DNA from: Synanceia verrucosa
Lineage: Eukaryota; Chordata; Actinopteri; Perciformes; Synanceiidae
Length of the DNA stretch: 64,000 bases
Reading direction: 5' to 3'
Assembly: GCA_029721515.1 (NCBI GenBank)
Contig: CM056552.1
Span: 29,030,392-29,094,391, forward strand
Shown: one piece after another, positions 21,342 to 32,919 of the stretch
How the letters are laid out: each line of letters begins with the position of its first letter
Position numbering within the stretch: the stretch's first letter is position 1
The notes under the pieces: generated by a model
Told to the model about the DNA's origin: nothing
Seen by the model: the letters and a program-made list of their open reading frames with translations, nothing else
The model's database searches: none
Program-made: the position numbers and the translations under genes

Positions 21342-22455
21342 CGTGTGTTCAGTCACAGTACGGTTAAAGCTACATTTTAAATAACCTAACTGCAGAAAAC
21401 TGTGCCCGAATGTAAAAACAGGATAGTTTTACCAGCTCTAACACCTTAAACCTGTCCAACATCCAACCATCATTAATCTATTATGGCTACATCTTCCTAT
21501 AGATATTAACATCAGTTAATGACTGCAAACCCCTCATTGTGTGAAAATATGTTGACATGAAAGAATGCTAAAAACAAAACCAGCATTCTGTCTTCTTGTC
21601 TACCAACAATTTACACTCTAGTCTTTTCAAAATAAAAACTTCTTCGTTGGTTTTAGGCATCAAAACTATTTATGTTTAGGAAAAGATCATGGTTTGCCTT
21701 AAAATAACACTCGCACTGACATAACTTAAGTATGGAAGTTACTTGACAAATAAATCTCGAACTACACAAACAGTAGCTCCTGGGTGAGAATCCTGTATTT
21801 TTGACCCAACCTGTTTTACCTACAAAGTGATTTTGTGTGGCAAATTTTTAAACATACCTTTTATCTTTTGGAACAGCTTCACCTGTTCCACACTTGTAGG
21901 CAGGGATAACAGTAGATTCTTTTGGAATTTTCCCAACATATTCATGACTGTATGCTTGTTTGTACACATGAAAAGTGACAGAAGTAGTTGAAAATAAAAA
22001 CCAAATGTCTGTCCCCTCATGAAGAGGGCTTGCTTGACAGAGGGTGGTTACAATTTGTTTGACACTCAAAACAAATCAACACATGATTAGTCTGAAACAC
22101 CTTAAACATCACACACCTGAGCTGACAAAACAACAAGTGCAACAAGTGGGATGGAGGGAATTATGGCAGCTCAAACCAAACCTTGCTTTTGAGAATCAAT
22201 AATACGAATCATAAGAATAATAAGAGGGCATGTTTCATAACAAATGTCAAATTTTGGAACCATTTCCAATTCAAACCATTGTATGGACTCACCTTCCTTT
22301 TGGGGCAAATGCATTTCCTAATAATAAACAGTGACATTTTAGGTTAACGTTCAATTTTGGTTAGGGTTAGGATTAGAATGCAAGTAGTGGTTATGGTTAT
22401 GGTTAGAGTTCAGGAAATTAAAGTAAATCAATGTAATGTCCCCATAACATGAGTA
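21342..22455. other. No recognised feature; short telomere-like patch
   Basis: Nothing coding. At 22359-22371 GGTTAGGGTTAGG equals about two telomere units, followed by looser GGTTATGGTTATGG at 22388-22401. Confidence 0.5.
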
Positions 22456-22640
22456 ATAAACTGTATGTGTGCGTGTGTGTGTGTGTCACGGTCTGTAATT
22501 GTCAGTGACTATTGATGACACTCGTGTCAAAGTGAAGCCCTGTCTGTGTCTGTGTGTGTGTGTGTGTGTAGGTGTGTGTGTTGACTCTGTGTGTGTGTGT
22601 GTGTGTATGTGTGTTGACTCTGTGTGTGTGTCTGGCTGTG
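22456..22640. repeat. TG-rich microsatellite block
   Basis: Several interrupted (TG)n runs, with the phrase GTGTTGACTCTGTGTGTG repeated at about 22578 and 22611, suggesting a higher-order duplication of about 33 bases. Confidence 0.85.
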
Positions 22641-23226
22641 GGCTGTAAGCCAGGACAGTCTTAGCAAAGTAAAGATGCTAACAGAGGCAGACAGGCTGCC
22701 ATCTCCCTCAGCTGCTTGGCTATCACACATACACACGAGTTGTGCTGTAGATTGACACTCACAGACACACAGAAATAGACAGAATTAGACGTTCATCAGT
22801 TCTCACTCCCTCTCACACAGCAGAGTGCTCACATCAGCAGGAAGAAAATGCCCATTGACACAGAAAGCGGAAATGTCTTTGCTGACTCGATGGAACCAAC
22901 TTAAGGTAATTGTTATCTGAAGTGTGAGTGGACATGTAGTCAGCTCAAAAAACACAGTGTCAAGGAGAATGGATTATAGAGAGGAGGGAAATGACAGCAG
23001 AAAATAGTACTTTAAAGATAATTACTTTTCTGTCTGTGATGTAAAAAACCTCTTCTTGTCCTCCCCAAAGCCATGTGCTCAGATTTGTGCCAACACCGAT
23101 CCAGAGTTACGGTTCCCTTTTTATCTGCCAGTAAATTGTACACTTTCATCATAAACTCTATATAAGAAGCAGACTTAGTCACTGGTTTGTGCTCTACCGT
23201 TTAATATTCTTGGGTTTAGCAGCGGT
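22641..23226. other. No recognised feature
   Basis: Single-copy-looking sequence with no coding or repeat signature. Confidence 0.45.
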
Positions 23227-23234
23227 TAGTTGCA

Positions 23235-24381
23235 CAGGTGTGGACTCGAGTCACACGACTTGGACTCGAGTCAGACTCCAGTCTTGAATTTGTCGACTTT
23301 AGACTTGACTTGACAAAATTTTTAAGAGACTTGCAACTTAGCCTTCAACATCAATAATTTGTTATTTCACTTGGACTTGAGCCTTTTGACTTGTAAAGAC
23401 TTGCTTCTTTTCTAAAAACTGAAAAATTATCTTCAAACCACTCGTTCAACCGCTCTTTCTCTCTGTATATGGCATCTTTGCATCTGTTTGTGTCTGTGCT
23501 GTTGGCACAACATCCAGTCAAATCAGATCTACGTAGTTTTGATCAGACAAAAAAAAAATCAAGGTCAGTTTAAAGACAGATTTCTCCAACAGTAACACAT
23601 ACTCTATACTATACTCTAAATGGAAGCACTGGGGGTAGCGGTAGCTTTTCTGGTGGTGCATGCACTCTTTACGTGTTTGCATTTGCAAATACAGCTCCTC
23701 TCCTACACTGCTGCCTATAGGCTTGCCGTAGTTATGATGGCTCTCGCCAGTGTAATTAAGCGGGTTAATGTAAAACAGAAACTTTTTTGAAAAATAAGAT
23801 GTGTGCATGATGTCATTTGGGAAAACAGAGGGAAGGAAATATCCGTTAATCAAAATACCCTGCTACAGTATGTGTAAACGTAGCCTTAAACTTTCTGACT
23901 GAGGCAGCAGTAGACCAGCAACTTTTGTGTGATGTGGGGTAAAATTGCTCTTTTTGTAAATGGAATCTGGTGTGCTGGAGAGGACTGATTAACAAGTGAT
24001 ATAACTTCAGTTCTCTGACAGAAAGTGCTCTTTGATAGCAGGGTAAAGCATATTCTTAATACAGTGTACACTTAGACTGACAATGATTTTATTAGGTTTG
24101 CCTGGTTTTAGTGGCTTAAAGCCTAACTGACATGGTGCTGGTGGCTGCCGCATACAACCCCACTTCACAAATCCTAAACTATTCCTGAACAAGTTTCACA
24201 ATACATGACCAGTGCTGCAATCTGCTCCAATAACATAATGAACATGAAAACATGATGTTTGTGACCTGTTGATAAAAAGACTCAAAATGACTCGAAACTT
24301 CAACTGTAGGACTTAAGACTTGACTTGAGGGCAAAGACTTATTTGGGACTTGTATAACAGTGACTTGGTCCCACGTTTGGT
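23235..24381. mobile_element. hAT-like non-autonomous element rich in ACTCGAGTC
   Basis: The left end CAGGTGTGGACTCGAGTC and the right end, reversed, ACCAAACGTGGGACCAAGTC are imperfect inverted ends of hAT style. The flanks TAGTTGCA (23227-23234) and TAGCTGCA (24382-24389) match at 7 of 8 bases, the size of a hAT target duplication. Both ends contain many GACTTG/GACTCGAGTC words, a pattern known from common fish repeats. The interior has no transposase; its 111-residue minus frame (23853-23518) has no recognised domain. Confidence 0.72.
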
Positions 24382-24469
24382 TAGCTGCAACCACAAGTGA
24401 CACAAGAGGTTGGAGCTAGGTACAACCAAACACTGAATAAGACATTATTTGGCAAAAAATTTTTATAAT

Positions 24470-24625
24470 TAACTTTCATGAACTCAAAACACACTGTGAA
24501 AGTGTTGAACTTTCAAGGAAACATGGGTAGCATCATGTCAGCAACCTGTCAGTCACAAGGTAGCCCCAGCATAAAGCGTCCCCTGCTTTATGGTCTATTT
24601 GACTCTAAATGAATGAAATAAATCA
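24470..24625 (-). repeat. Fragment of a common fish dispersed repeat
   Basis: The words CCTGTCAGTCACAAGGTAGCC and CTTTATGGTCTATTTGACTC are recognisable from a teleost repeat that also has CAGCAGGGGGCGACTCC; a partner fragment in the other orientation lies at 31.28-31.48 kb. Superfamily unknown to me. Confidence 0.45.
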
Positions 24626-24960
24626 TGCTGCACTGTACGTGAGCATTTTTAATATACTACTTTGAAAACATCTCAGAAAATCATGATCAATGATATTAAC
24701 AATGTTTTTTTGTATTCCATAAAAAAATACAACCATTTGGTCAAACATGTTTATAGAAAGCAATTAAAAAAAATCATAATGATATCATTAAATTGTGTGT
24801 GCGTGTGTACAGTGAGGTAGGAGCAGTGGTCCAGTGTCCATTAAAGCTGGCTAGCTTAACTACCATTATAATCAGTGTGCAACTGAACCATTGGTAAAGC
24901 ATGATTTAGAGACCCATTCAGTTTGTGGACTGAGCTACATAAATGTAGGCTGCAGAAACA
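24626..24960. other. No recognised feature
   Basis: AT-rich spacer before the solo LTR. Confidence 0.45.
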
Positions 24961-24965
24961 ATATG

Positions 24966-25563
24966 TGTAGCGGCCCCTCAATTCAATAAACAGACTTGGT
25001 TGGGAGTGTTCCAAACGGGTGTATTTATTTCTGACGTTTGAGTGGCAGAAGCACCATGAACACCACAGACACTGTGACACTGTGAAACTAAATGAGAAAA
25101 TAACAAATACAAGTCAGCTGAGTACATATATCATTTAACAAATGCACTACGATTATGAAATGAATATGAAACTTTGACATAAATATTTACAAGATGCATG
25201 AAATACAAAGACAAGAATGACATACCTCGCTCCACATATCAAGGGGCGCTAAAGGGTACTCCATAAGGTCGTCAAAGCTAGCTTAGCAAGACGGGGAAGC
25301 TCTCACCAAAGATTACGGTCCAGCTACGAAAGTTACAACACCGGAATGCAAAGGAAAGGGTGATCGGAATGCAGGAAAATGACAACACATTAATATACAG
25401 GCACAACCGACACTTAATATTCGTGAGATTGTGACATTAGCAACGGTTTACCTGCTTCGTGGAAGCGTGAAACGTGAAGACAGCGGAAGTTCTGTCATAG
25501 ACAACTCAAATAAAGTTACCCAAACAATATTTATCCAACAAACACTCCTTGCGGTCATTTACA
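24966..25563 (-). mobile_element. Solo LTR with perfect 5-bp target duplication
   Basis: 598 bases beginning TGTAGCGGCCCC and ending GTCATTTACA, flanked by ATATG on both sides (24961-24965 and 25564-25568). TG...CA ends plus a perfect 5-bp duplication and no internal coding sequence identify a solo LTR left by recombination. On the minus strand AATAAA-like signals lie 20-70 bases before the end, which favours minus orientation. The sequence is unrelated to the other LTRs in the window; its family is not recognised. Confidence 0.72.
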
Positions 25564-25568
25564 ATATG

Positions 25569-26815
25569 TCATCAAAAATATGCTGACTGGAAGTGAGACC
25601 GAACAGAGTGCTCATGTTTACAGTATTTTTTTTTTTTTTTTGCTAACTTCCTGTAAGGAAGGACTGAAATGGCATGCTATGATAGACACAACAACATCAT
25701 GAGGAATTTTTTCTTGAGTCAAGTTCAACACATTTTCAGTGAGATATAGAGACTCAGATGTGATCTACCACACAGTCAAGCAGAACATGGGATTTCATAT
25801 TATGTCACTCAATTCAGTTTTAATGCAATAATTCAAGTTAGGCAAGTCAAATTTAAATATAAGTGATTCAGATTCATTTTCTGTGTGAGTATGGGTGAGG
25901 AAGTGAAAGTAGACCAATCAAATCAGCTCATCGATGTATTGATGAGGAAGCCATATCAGGATATCGAGTCAGCGAAATGACGGCTCATTTTATCTGCACA
26001 CCATCACCATCTGTTCTCTTCAGCTCTCTTTTCTGTCATTTTATCCTTTCCTCCCAGAGTTTTTCAGAGTAATGGCACAATGACTATTGATGCAGAGCAG
26101 AGCTGTGACAAGATTACCGTTATTAAAAGAGAATTACAAGCTGAGCCGTATTTGCTCTGCTTCAAGGAACACACACATACACTAGCACTCAAATTAATCA
26201 ACACACGATCACAAAGAGGAAACACTTTCAAGTCAGCAGGTGTTCGCAGTGCATCTTTATATTCTGAGCAGGTAAGGCTGTTTTATTGTTTCATGGGTTT
26301 GACAAAAAAAGAAGGGGAAACAAAAACTCAAACTTCAATAAAAAATGTCGAATACAAATGATCACAGTCATCTCGTAGCCACCATCATGATGGAAACTGC
26401 CTCGGCTTCTATCGGGATAGAACAGAATTCTTCAGAGGAGCTTATTGTCTGGATAAAAACAGGTCCAACACTCAGTCATTGCCATCGGCTCTCTGTGAAG
26501 GCGTCAACAGTGGTGGACTGTGTGGGATGAATCAGATGTCACATGTTCAGTTGAGTTGTTTATCTGACACCTACTGAATAAAAAAAATAGTTGCGCTTTA
26601 AGTTTTGTCATTTGGTGGAGATGTTTATGCAACACATTCTGTGCATCACTCCCCAGTAGAATTAGTCACTCTCACTTCCTGTTTTGCTCATCCATCACCA
26701 TCACTACAACAATGAAGAGCGTTGTTTGACATGTAGGGCCAGTCTGTCGAGTTGGGGGTGAGAGCAGGCTGGTCCAGGCAATTTTTCATTTTTCCTGAGT
26801 GTAATGGGATTGAGG
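25569..26815. other. No recognised feature
   Basis: Contains a T-run at about 25627-25641 and short frames up to 93 residues. Nothing else recognised. Confidence 0.5.
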
Positions 26816-26848
<33 letters not shown>

Positions 26849-27190
26849 AAATGACAACCTGACATGTAAATCACAAAAATTAACCGAAAATTTTTGGTAG
26901 CGCCTTCCCTGTGTATTTTAGAGAAAAGTCCAAGTGCGCAAAATCAAAGGTCTCAATGAGTATTGGGCACCTACAGAATGTCACAATCCTATGAAAAACT
27001 TGCAGATCATGATAATTTGAAGGGGCCTCTACCGACCAGCTATTTTTGGTCCATTTTTTGCAGCCAATCAAATGTGAGAATTTTCGCCGGACGACACCCG
27101 CCTGCAAACTTTCATGACTTTTCTGATGGGGGTCAAAATCATGAAAAACTGGGCAGAAATAACTAATCATAACTAAAATCATAACTAATT
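26816..27190 (-). repeat. 27-nt poly(T) with adjacent sequence; possible retrocopy on the minus strand
   Basis: A run of 27 T at 26816-26842 would be a poly(A) tail for minus-strand sequence lying at 26843-27180. That sequence has a 100-codon minus frame (27182-26880) without a recognised domain. The far end holds AATCATAACTA-type repeats (27160-27190). No flanking duplication was established, so retroposition is only a possibility. Confidence 0.3.
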
Positions 27191-27479
27191 TTCCCCAATT
27201 TTTATATTATACATTTATAAATACTTAAAACACTTTTGGTTCAGTATGAGCTCTGATCGTTGCTGACTAAATGACCTGAGTCAGCAAATTATTACATCTG
27301 ATAGTGTTTGTTGATTTCTAAGGCTTTTCATATCAATTTATAATTATTATTACCAAAAGTAGCACAGTGTGAGCATTTGTGAAAATGACTGCTTAGTAAA
27401 AGAACAGCAGTAACATTCTGAGTAATAACAGTAGCAGTAACAACAAAAATAACAAAACAGGTACATTTTTTAACATATT

Positions 27480-28162
27480 CTGATATTTCACTGTCTGCTG
27501 CATTTAAAGAGTTGATTAATTTCAGCCTCCTAAATTATAATTTTTAAATGTCATTTGTTCCCTGTAGAGCAAAGAACAATTAATTTAGTTTGTCCAATAA
27601 ATCAGGCTGATTAATCAAGTCTAATTAAAACTCTTAAAATGAATCAGCAATCAGCAGAATGAGTGACGTTAATGAATCTGTGATTAGTATCAACTTAAGA
27701 GGAAACTTTGAACATTATGTTATGTGAGTTAGATGACACTCATTTTGCTGACAGGGTAGAAATACACCTGACACTGATCCAGCTTACCAGTATTATAAGT
27801 GAGCAGTGATAAGCAGCATGTGGTTCTTACTGTATCCAACCCAAAAAGTGTCCAAACTGTGCTCAGCCCTCCTTCTCTAGACATCATTCATCTCACACTC
27901 TGACCTTCAACCCACAGCAGTCCCACGTTTCCTCTGCACTGTGCTTTTGCAGCTATTTAAATGCTAATCAATTCATTACTGGAACATCATTATGCTCTCA
28001 TAGCAGTTCACTATAAATCATGTCAATCCAAGCAAACATCCCTGATAAAGAGAGAGAGAGAGTGGAGAGGAGTAACAGTATTTAATTGAGGTCTGATTGA
28101 ATCCTCACTCTCAATTTCATAATGAAAGTTTTCTCAATCTGCCCCCTCCACACCCTCCTCCA

Positions 28163-28206
<44 letters not shown>

Positions 28207-28239
28207 CACTGCAGGTAATGAGAAAGTGAGGAGAGGAGC

Positions 28240-28273
<34 letters not shown>

Positions 28274-28530
28274 CTCAGATGTACTCACACACTGCTGATA
28301 AGCAGTCACACATGCAGCAATCGGGGAGAAATTAGCTCTCTGTTAATTCATTCCTATTGTCTAAATGCATGCTAATTTCTTGGATGGGGAGGAGATGGAG
28401 TGTGTGTGTGTGTGTGTGTGTGTGGCAGGGTGAAACTTCAAAACCAACGGCACTGTGCAGCAATATAGGGACAAATCGTGCATTACAGCTCCAGCTTAAT
28501 TATTATGCTAATCGAACCACCGCAGGGCTC
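27480..28530. promoter_or_regulatory. Homeodomain/POU-site-rich stretch, candidate cis-regulatory DNA
   Basis: AT-rich sequence with the octamer-like word ATGCTAAT three times (27961-27968, 28369-28376, 28505-28512) and several TAAT cores, for example CTGATTAATCAAG and CAATTAATTTAG. Such clusters occur in conserved non-coding elements of vertebrates, but AT-rich DNA can produce them by chance. Conservation cannot be judged from this window. Confidence 0.2.
28166..28424. repeat. CT, CA and TG microsatellites
   Basis: (CT)n at about 28166-28199, (CA)n at 28243-28270 and (TG)n at 28399-28424. A smaller GA run lies at 28048-28061. These produce spurious frames. Confidence 0.92.
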
Positions 28531-29214
28531 AGAGAAGTGATGTAACCTCAAGAAATAAATATATATAAATGCACTTTCACACTGTTTCAGTCAATTTTGA
28601 TTTTTCAGTTTATAGGATTATTGTTTTCATTTTTTCCCGTATTACTCAGACAGAAGGGAGTAGAGACAGGAAGAAGGAGGTGGAATGGGCTGCGGGGGGG
28701 TTTCAGCTCATTACTAAAGAGGGAAAAACGTTGTGTTTTGTGGTGTTGAACAACTACTTTGACGATGTTTTTATCTCCAAACAGTCATTGTATAAATCAT
28801 CCTTCTTTAGAGCCACCTTTGTGTATCAATATTGCAGAACTTCAGTTGTTTTCTTCATCATGAAATAATAGAAACTAATCATGAAGACCTAACTAACAAC
28901 TGTTGTAATGAATGTCTGAATCTCCCCCGATCTGTGGGCCAGCTCCAGCTGGAATGATCTAGTAAGCCTAGTGTGGTCGGTAGCCAGCTGCAGCTCCTTA
29001 CAGCTGTTTCCCAACTAGTGACAGTTTCCCAGCATCCCCTCTGAGTGTCGCCAATGGACCAAAAGCATCAGCTATGAAGTTGGCATGGAGCAGCGGCAGT
29101 TTCCACGCTCAGTTCACCGTTGATACATCTGAACGTGAGCGTGGATGCTGGAGTGTGCTTCTTTGCTACATGAGGCTCCTGGTCTCTTCACCACTGCTGC
29201 TCCCAGATAATTCC
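28531..29214. other. No recognised feature
   Basis: Includes a 99-codon plus frame (28569-28868) without a domain, and a GC-richer stretch (28920-29110) that I could not assign. Confidence 0.45.
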
Positions 29215-29607
29215 ATTATACTACGCTAAAGCAGCCGTTGACACCATCTGTCGCACCAACATCCTCAATAGATTAATCTCCACTGGCTCTACCCACACCC
29301 CACTAGACTGGATTAAAAGCCTCTGGCAGCACTCACTTTATTCAACTCAGATCTTTCAAATCTCCCCCTCCTGTCACTACAGGTGTGCCCCAGGGCTGAA
29401 TCCTGGGTCCCCTCCTCTTCATCTTTTCTTCCTTCCTCTCTGCAGTATCTTCTATACACATAAAATTCATTGCCACTGCTATGTGGATGACACCCAGCTC
29501 TACCTCACCATTAAACCCACTTCCACTGTCCCTCCCCCTCTCTCACTGACTGCATTGCAGAAATAAAAACCTGACTCTTCCTAAACTTCCTGTGATAAAA
29601 CCTAGGT

Positions 29608-30362
29608 TGTCAAGACTCCGGTTCTGGGAGAACCGGAACGCACGACTCATGAGGCAAAGTATCACAGAAAAGGATTTATTCATGAAAAAGTGATAAACAG
29701 AACTCCACAAGATGCGTCATAACTCAAACTTGACAAACCTGAAATAAACTGAAGCTCACTGAGGAATGAAGGCTGAACAAACTACATCAGAACATAAAAC
29801 ACTCAGATCCTGAGGCTTAAAATGTTACAACTAAAACTCTAAACCAATCTAATCCAACAAACTAAAAATCACTCATGGGTTCATCAACCAGCTTAACACA
29901 ACACACAAACCTAAAACACACAGACTAAAGCAACAAGGATCAAGGCTGGACTGGAAACTGAGTGACTGACACAACTAATACCTACACACATCACTCTAAA
30001 GGAAAAGAACTATACAAACAAGACTAATCCACAGAGTAAGCAACAAACAGCAGGCACAAACAACAGACACACACGGACAGAAACCTGACATGGACTGAAG
30101 TGATGAGATTGTGGACAGGACCAGATGGGTTGCATGACATGACAAAATCAGATCAATTGCACCAAACAAGACAAAAAGCGAGACAGGACTATTTAAACAT
30201 GAGGTAAGGATGCACAGGTGGAATATTAGGGCAGGAAGCAAAAATACCTGAAACAAGAGGAAGGCAGGATACTACAAAATAAAACAGGAAATGACAGGAC
30301 AACATACAGGCACGAGACAGAAAATAGGGAACTTAATAAAACTAGACAGACGGGGCTTGACA
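29608..30362 (-). mobile_element. Solo-LTR-like element inserted in the L2 relic
   Basis: 755 bases with ends TGTCAAG...CTTGACA. The flanks TAGGT (29603-29607) and GAGGT (30363-30367) match 4 of 5, and joining them gives continuous L2 coding sequence, so the boundaries are well placed. It belongs with 9517-10125 by shared ordered blocks (CCCTATTTTCTGTCTC-like, TTTCCTGTTTTATTTTG, TCCACCTGTG). The seven-base perfect inverted ends could also suit a DNA transposon; LTR identity is inferred. Confidence 0.6.
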
Positions 30363-30393
30363 GAGGTTCTCCTTATTGGTAATAAATAAACAC

Positions 30394-30528
30394 TAGTGAT
30401 GGACAAATGAAGCACTTGTGGCATTTTTGGACTCCTTGAAATGTAGTAATTTTCCATTACACTAGCGCCATCTAGAGGAGTCAAACAATGCCACAAGTGC
30501 TTCATGAAGCTTTGTTTGTCTATCAGTA
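30394..30528. mobile_element. hAT-like MITE, copy 1 (135 bp)
   Basis: The left end TAGTGATGGACAAATGAAGC and the right end, reversed, TACTGATAGACAAACAAAGC form imperfect inverted repeats; GCACTTGTGGC lies just inside each. Flanks ATAAACAC and ATCAGCAC match 6 of 8, as for hAT target duplications. It is inserted in the L2 relic. Copy 2 is at 56154-56349. Confidence 0.75.
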
Positions 30529-31269
30529 ATCAGCACTATCCTAAACAGACAGCTTTTCCCTCACTATGGACAACTCCAGCAGCACTCTATCTTTCCAATC
30601 CCACATTATAAACATCACCCGGTCTGCATACTTCCACAGACAAAACATTAATCATCTTTGCCGTTCCCTCACCCCCACACCACTGCTATCCTTGTCCACA
30701 GCCTGAACTACTGTAGTTCTCGTCTCTTTGGTCTCCCTCAAACATCCCTCCATAAGCTAAAGCTGGTTCACAACTCAGCTGCTCCGATCATCAGCATAAC
30801 CGCCTCTTTCCACCATCACTCCTGTCCTCCAGCAGCTCCACTAGCTCCCAGTCAAACGTTACATTGATTGAAGTCTTCTTGTTAACATCCACAACTTGCC
30901 CCTCCATATCTAGCTGACCTCCTTCATGTTCCCACTCCCTCTCACTCCCTCAGATCTTCCTCCTCTATCCAACTGTCTGTCCCCTTTTGTATGCTGTCCT
31001 TGAGTTCAAAGAAAGGCACATTCTAATAAAATGTATCATTATTATCCCAGTTGTTGCTTTACTGACCTTCCCAACTGTTCAAGGACTTCCTCATGTTCAG
31101 CTAGGTCACCTCTGCTCCACCATCTTTGACCAGTGTCGTCATAACACCTGCCTCCCTGCTTCCCGTTTTACAAAACATCTTTAAAATGTCTTCAGTCGTT
31201 CTGCGTCTGCTTTCCACCAAATCACATGAACAAACAGTAATAAACCTTTGAACCTACACCATAATCTCT

Positions 31270-31480
31270 TTCTTTAAACTTGCATTCTTAGCCAGCAGGG
31301 GGTGACTCCTCTGGTTGCTACAAGAAGAGTGATTGAACAAAAATGACAAAATGGCACTACTTCTCACTGGATTTATTGACATAAACCAACATAGGCTTCA
31401 TAGTGTGGCTAACTTGTGATTGACAGGTCACTACCATGGTGATGCCTGTGTTTCCATCTTACCACTTTAACCCTTTCACA
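31270..31480 (+). repeat. Fragment of a common fish dispersed repeat
   Basis: The words CCAGCAGGGGGTGACTCC, CTCTGGTTGC and TTGTGATTGACAGGTCAC occur in the order seen in a widespread teleost repeat. Opposite orientation to 24470-24625. Superfamily not known to me. Confidence 0.5.
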
Positions 31481-32489
31481 GTGTTTTCACTTCATGAATG
31501 TTAATCATAATATTTATGGTAAATGTCTAACATGAGGCTTCAAAATGGCAGTCTACAGATGACAGAGCTGTTCTCTAAACTCTACTTCGAGGCTACAAGA
31601 AAGCTTTAATACAACATAAGATAAGTGGAAAGGTTGATATTTTCATGTCTTTGAATAACACTGTTAGCTAAGCCATGCCAAAATGATTAAAAAGCTGTCA
31701 GACAGTATGAAAGCTGTTAAAACAGAGATCTGTGTTCCACAACTTTTTTTTTAATTGCCAAACTGACAATGTGACTTCATTCCACAGCAAATCTCCAGGT
31801 GACAGGTGTGAAAATGGGCAGGGCTCCAAATGCATTACATTACATTCCTACTTCTGACACTTAGAACTGTGCTCATTAAAGTACAAATGGTAAGAGTACT
31901 TTACCAAGGTTCCTTAATGTCTTCTGACAGTATAGAAGGCACAGCAGGCATCAGAAAAGCCGGCATTAAAATCAACTTTCTTTGAATAGCTCTATTTAAA
32001 GTCTTAAGATTTAGTTGTTTTCATAACAGAAGTCCACATGTGGAGACTTTTCCCATTAGGAGCACACCTGGGTCATCTCAGGATGGATCCATCAAACTGA
32101 CATCAGTTGCGTGTAGCATTCAGAAATGTCAGTCTAAAAAATTGGATCTCAGCAAAAGGTGAAATTGAGTGGAGCTTTGTAGCCCTCAGAGCTGTCGGGA
32201 CCAGCGGCTCCATTGAATTCAGTTAAAGCAGAGTCACATTTCAGAGCACGAGCCGCTGCCAATCATCCTCCTGCAGAGCAGAAGGAGGGAAAGGTGCATC
32301 GCCCCTGTGCTTCATGCAAATGAAATGCCTGTGGTAGTCAGCAGTGCAGCAGCCAATGCCAATCAACAAACAGTGTGTGTGTGTGTGTGTGTGTGTGAGG
32401 ATGTAGAGTATTTTCATTTGTGGCATATTTGTGCAACATGACATTCACTGTCTGTTGTTTGCATGTGGTGTCATTTGTGTGCGGTCCAT
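31481..32489. other. No recognised feature apart from a TG microsatellite
   Basis: A (TG)n tract at 32371-32397. The remainder shows no repeat or coding family. Confidence 0.5.
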
Positions 32490-32850
32490 GTTTGGGCTGC
32501 ATGTGTCCTGTATATATTTTTTACTTTATACTATTTTTACTTTAATTTTCAACATCCACAATAACTGTATGACTCTCATATTGTTTGTTCACAGTTCTTA
32601 TACTTTTTATATTTTTATTCTGCCTCATCTGTGATGCGCCTCAGTATAATTTGTCTACAAACCAACAGACCCACTGTGCCACAGACTGCCTTAGTTCTGT
32701 TCAGTAGTTCTGTCTGGGGTAGTTTTTGTTCTGTTGCTGTTGTTTGTTGTTTATGTGTAACTGTTGATATTTAGCACATTGGTCTGTAAGGAACAACATT
32801 TCATTTCTGTGTACTTGTATGTAGAAATGACAATAAAGAACTTGTCTTAA
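32490..32850 (+). mobile_element. LINE 3'-UTR-like tail
   Basis: T-rich sequence ending with AACAACATTTCATTTCTGTG, then GACAATAAAGAAC, the usual 3' end layout of fish CR1/Rex-type LINEs. No coding part remains. Confidence 0.5.
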
Positions 32851-32919
32851 TCGGGGAAAATCTGCCATGAAGGAAACAATTGTTTTTACATTCAAAATCT
32901 CAAACAGGATTACTTACGT

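Larger units (their letters stand above)
29215..31040 (+). mobile_element. L2/Maui-like LINE ORF2 relic with two younger insertions
   Basis: The DNA encodes, across several frames, the second half of an L2-type reverse transcriptase. Near 29383 GVPQG is followed by a TGA and then ILGPLLFIF; CYVDDTQLYL near 29480-29512 is the catalytic box. After an insertion (29608-30362) the ORF resumes with VLLIGN, is interrupted again (30394-30528), and continues with TDSFSLTMDNSSSTLS and blocks such as HTTAILVHSLNYCSSRLFGL and KLVHNSAA that are typical of the L2 C-terminus. The 5' half is missing, frames shift repeatedly, and the end near 31040 is not sharp. It is a dead, 5'-truncated copy that once encoded target-primed reverse transcription activity. 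Confidence 0.85.
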
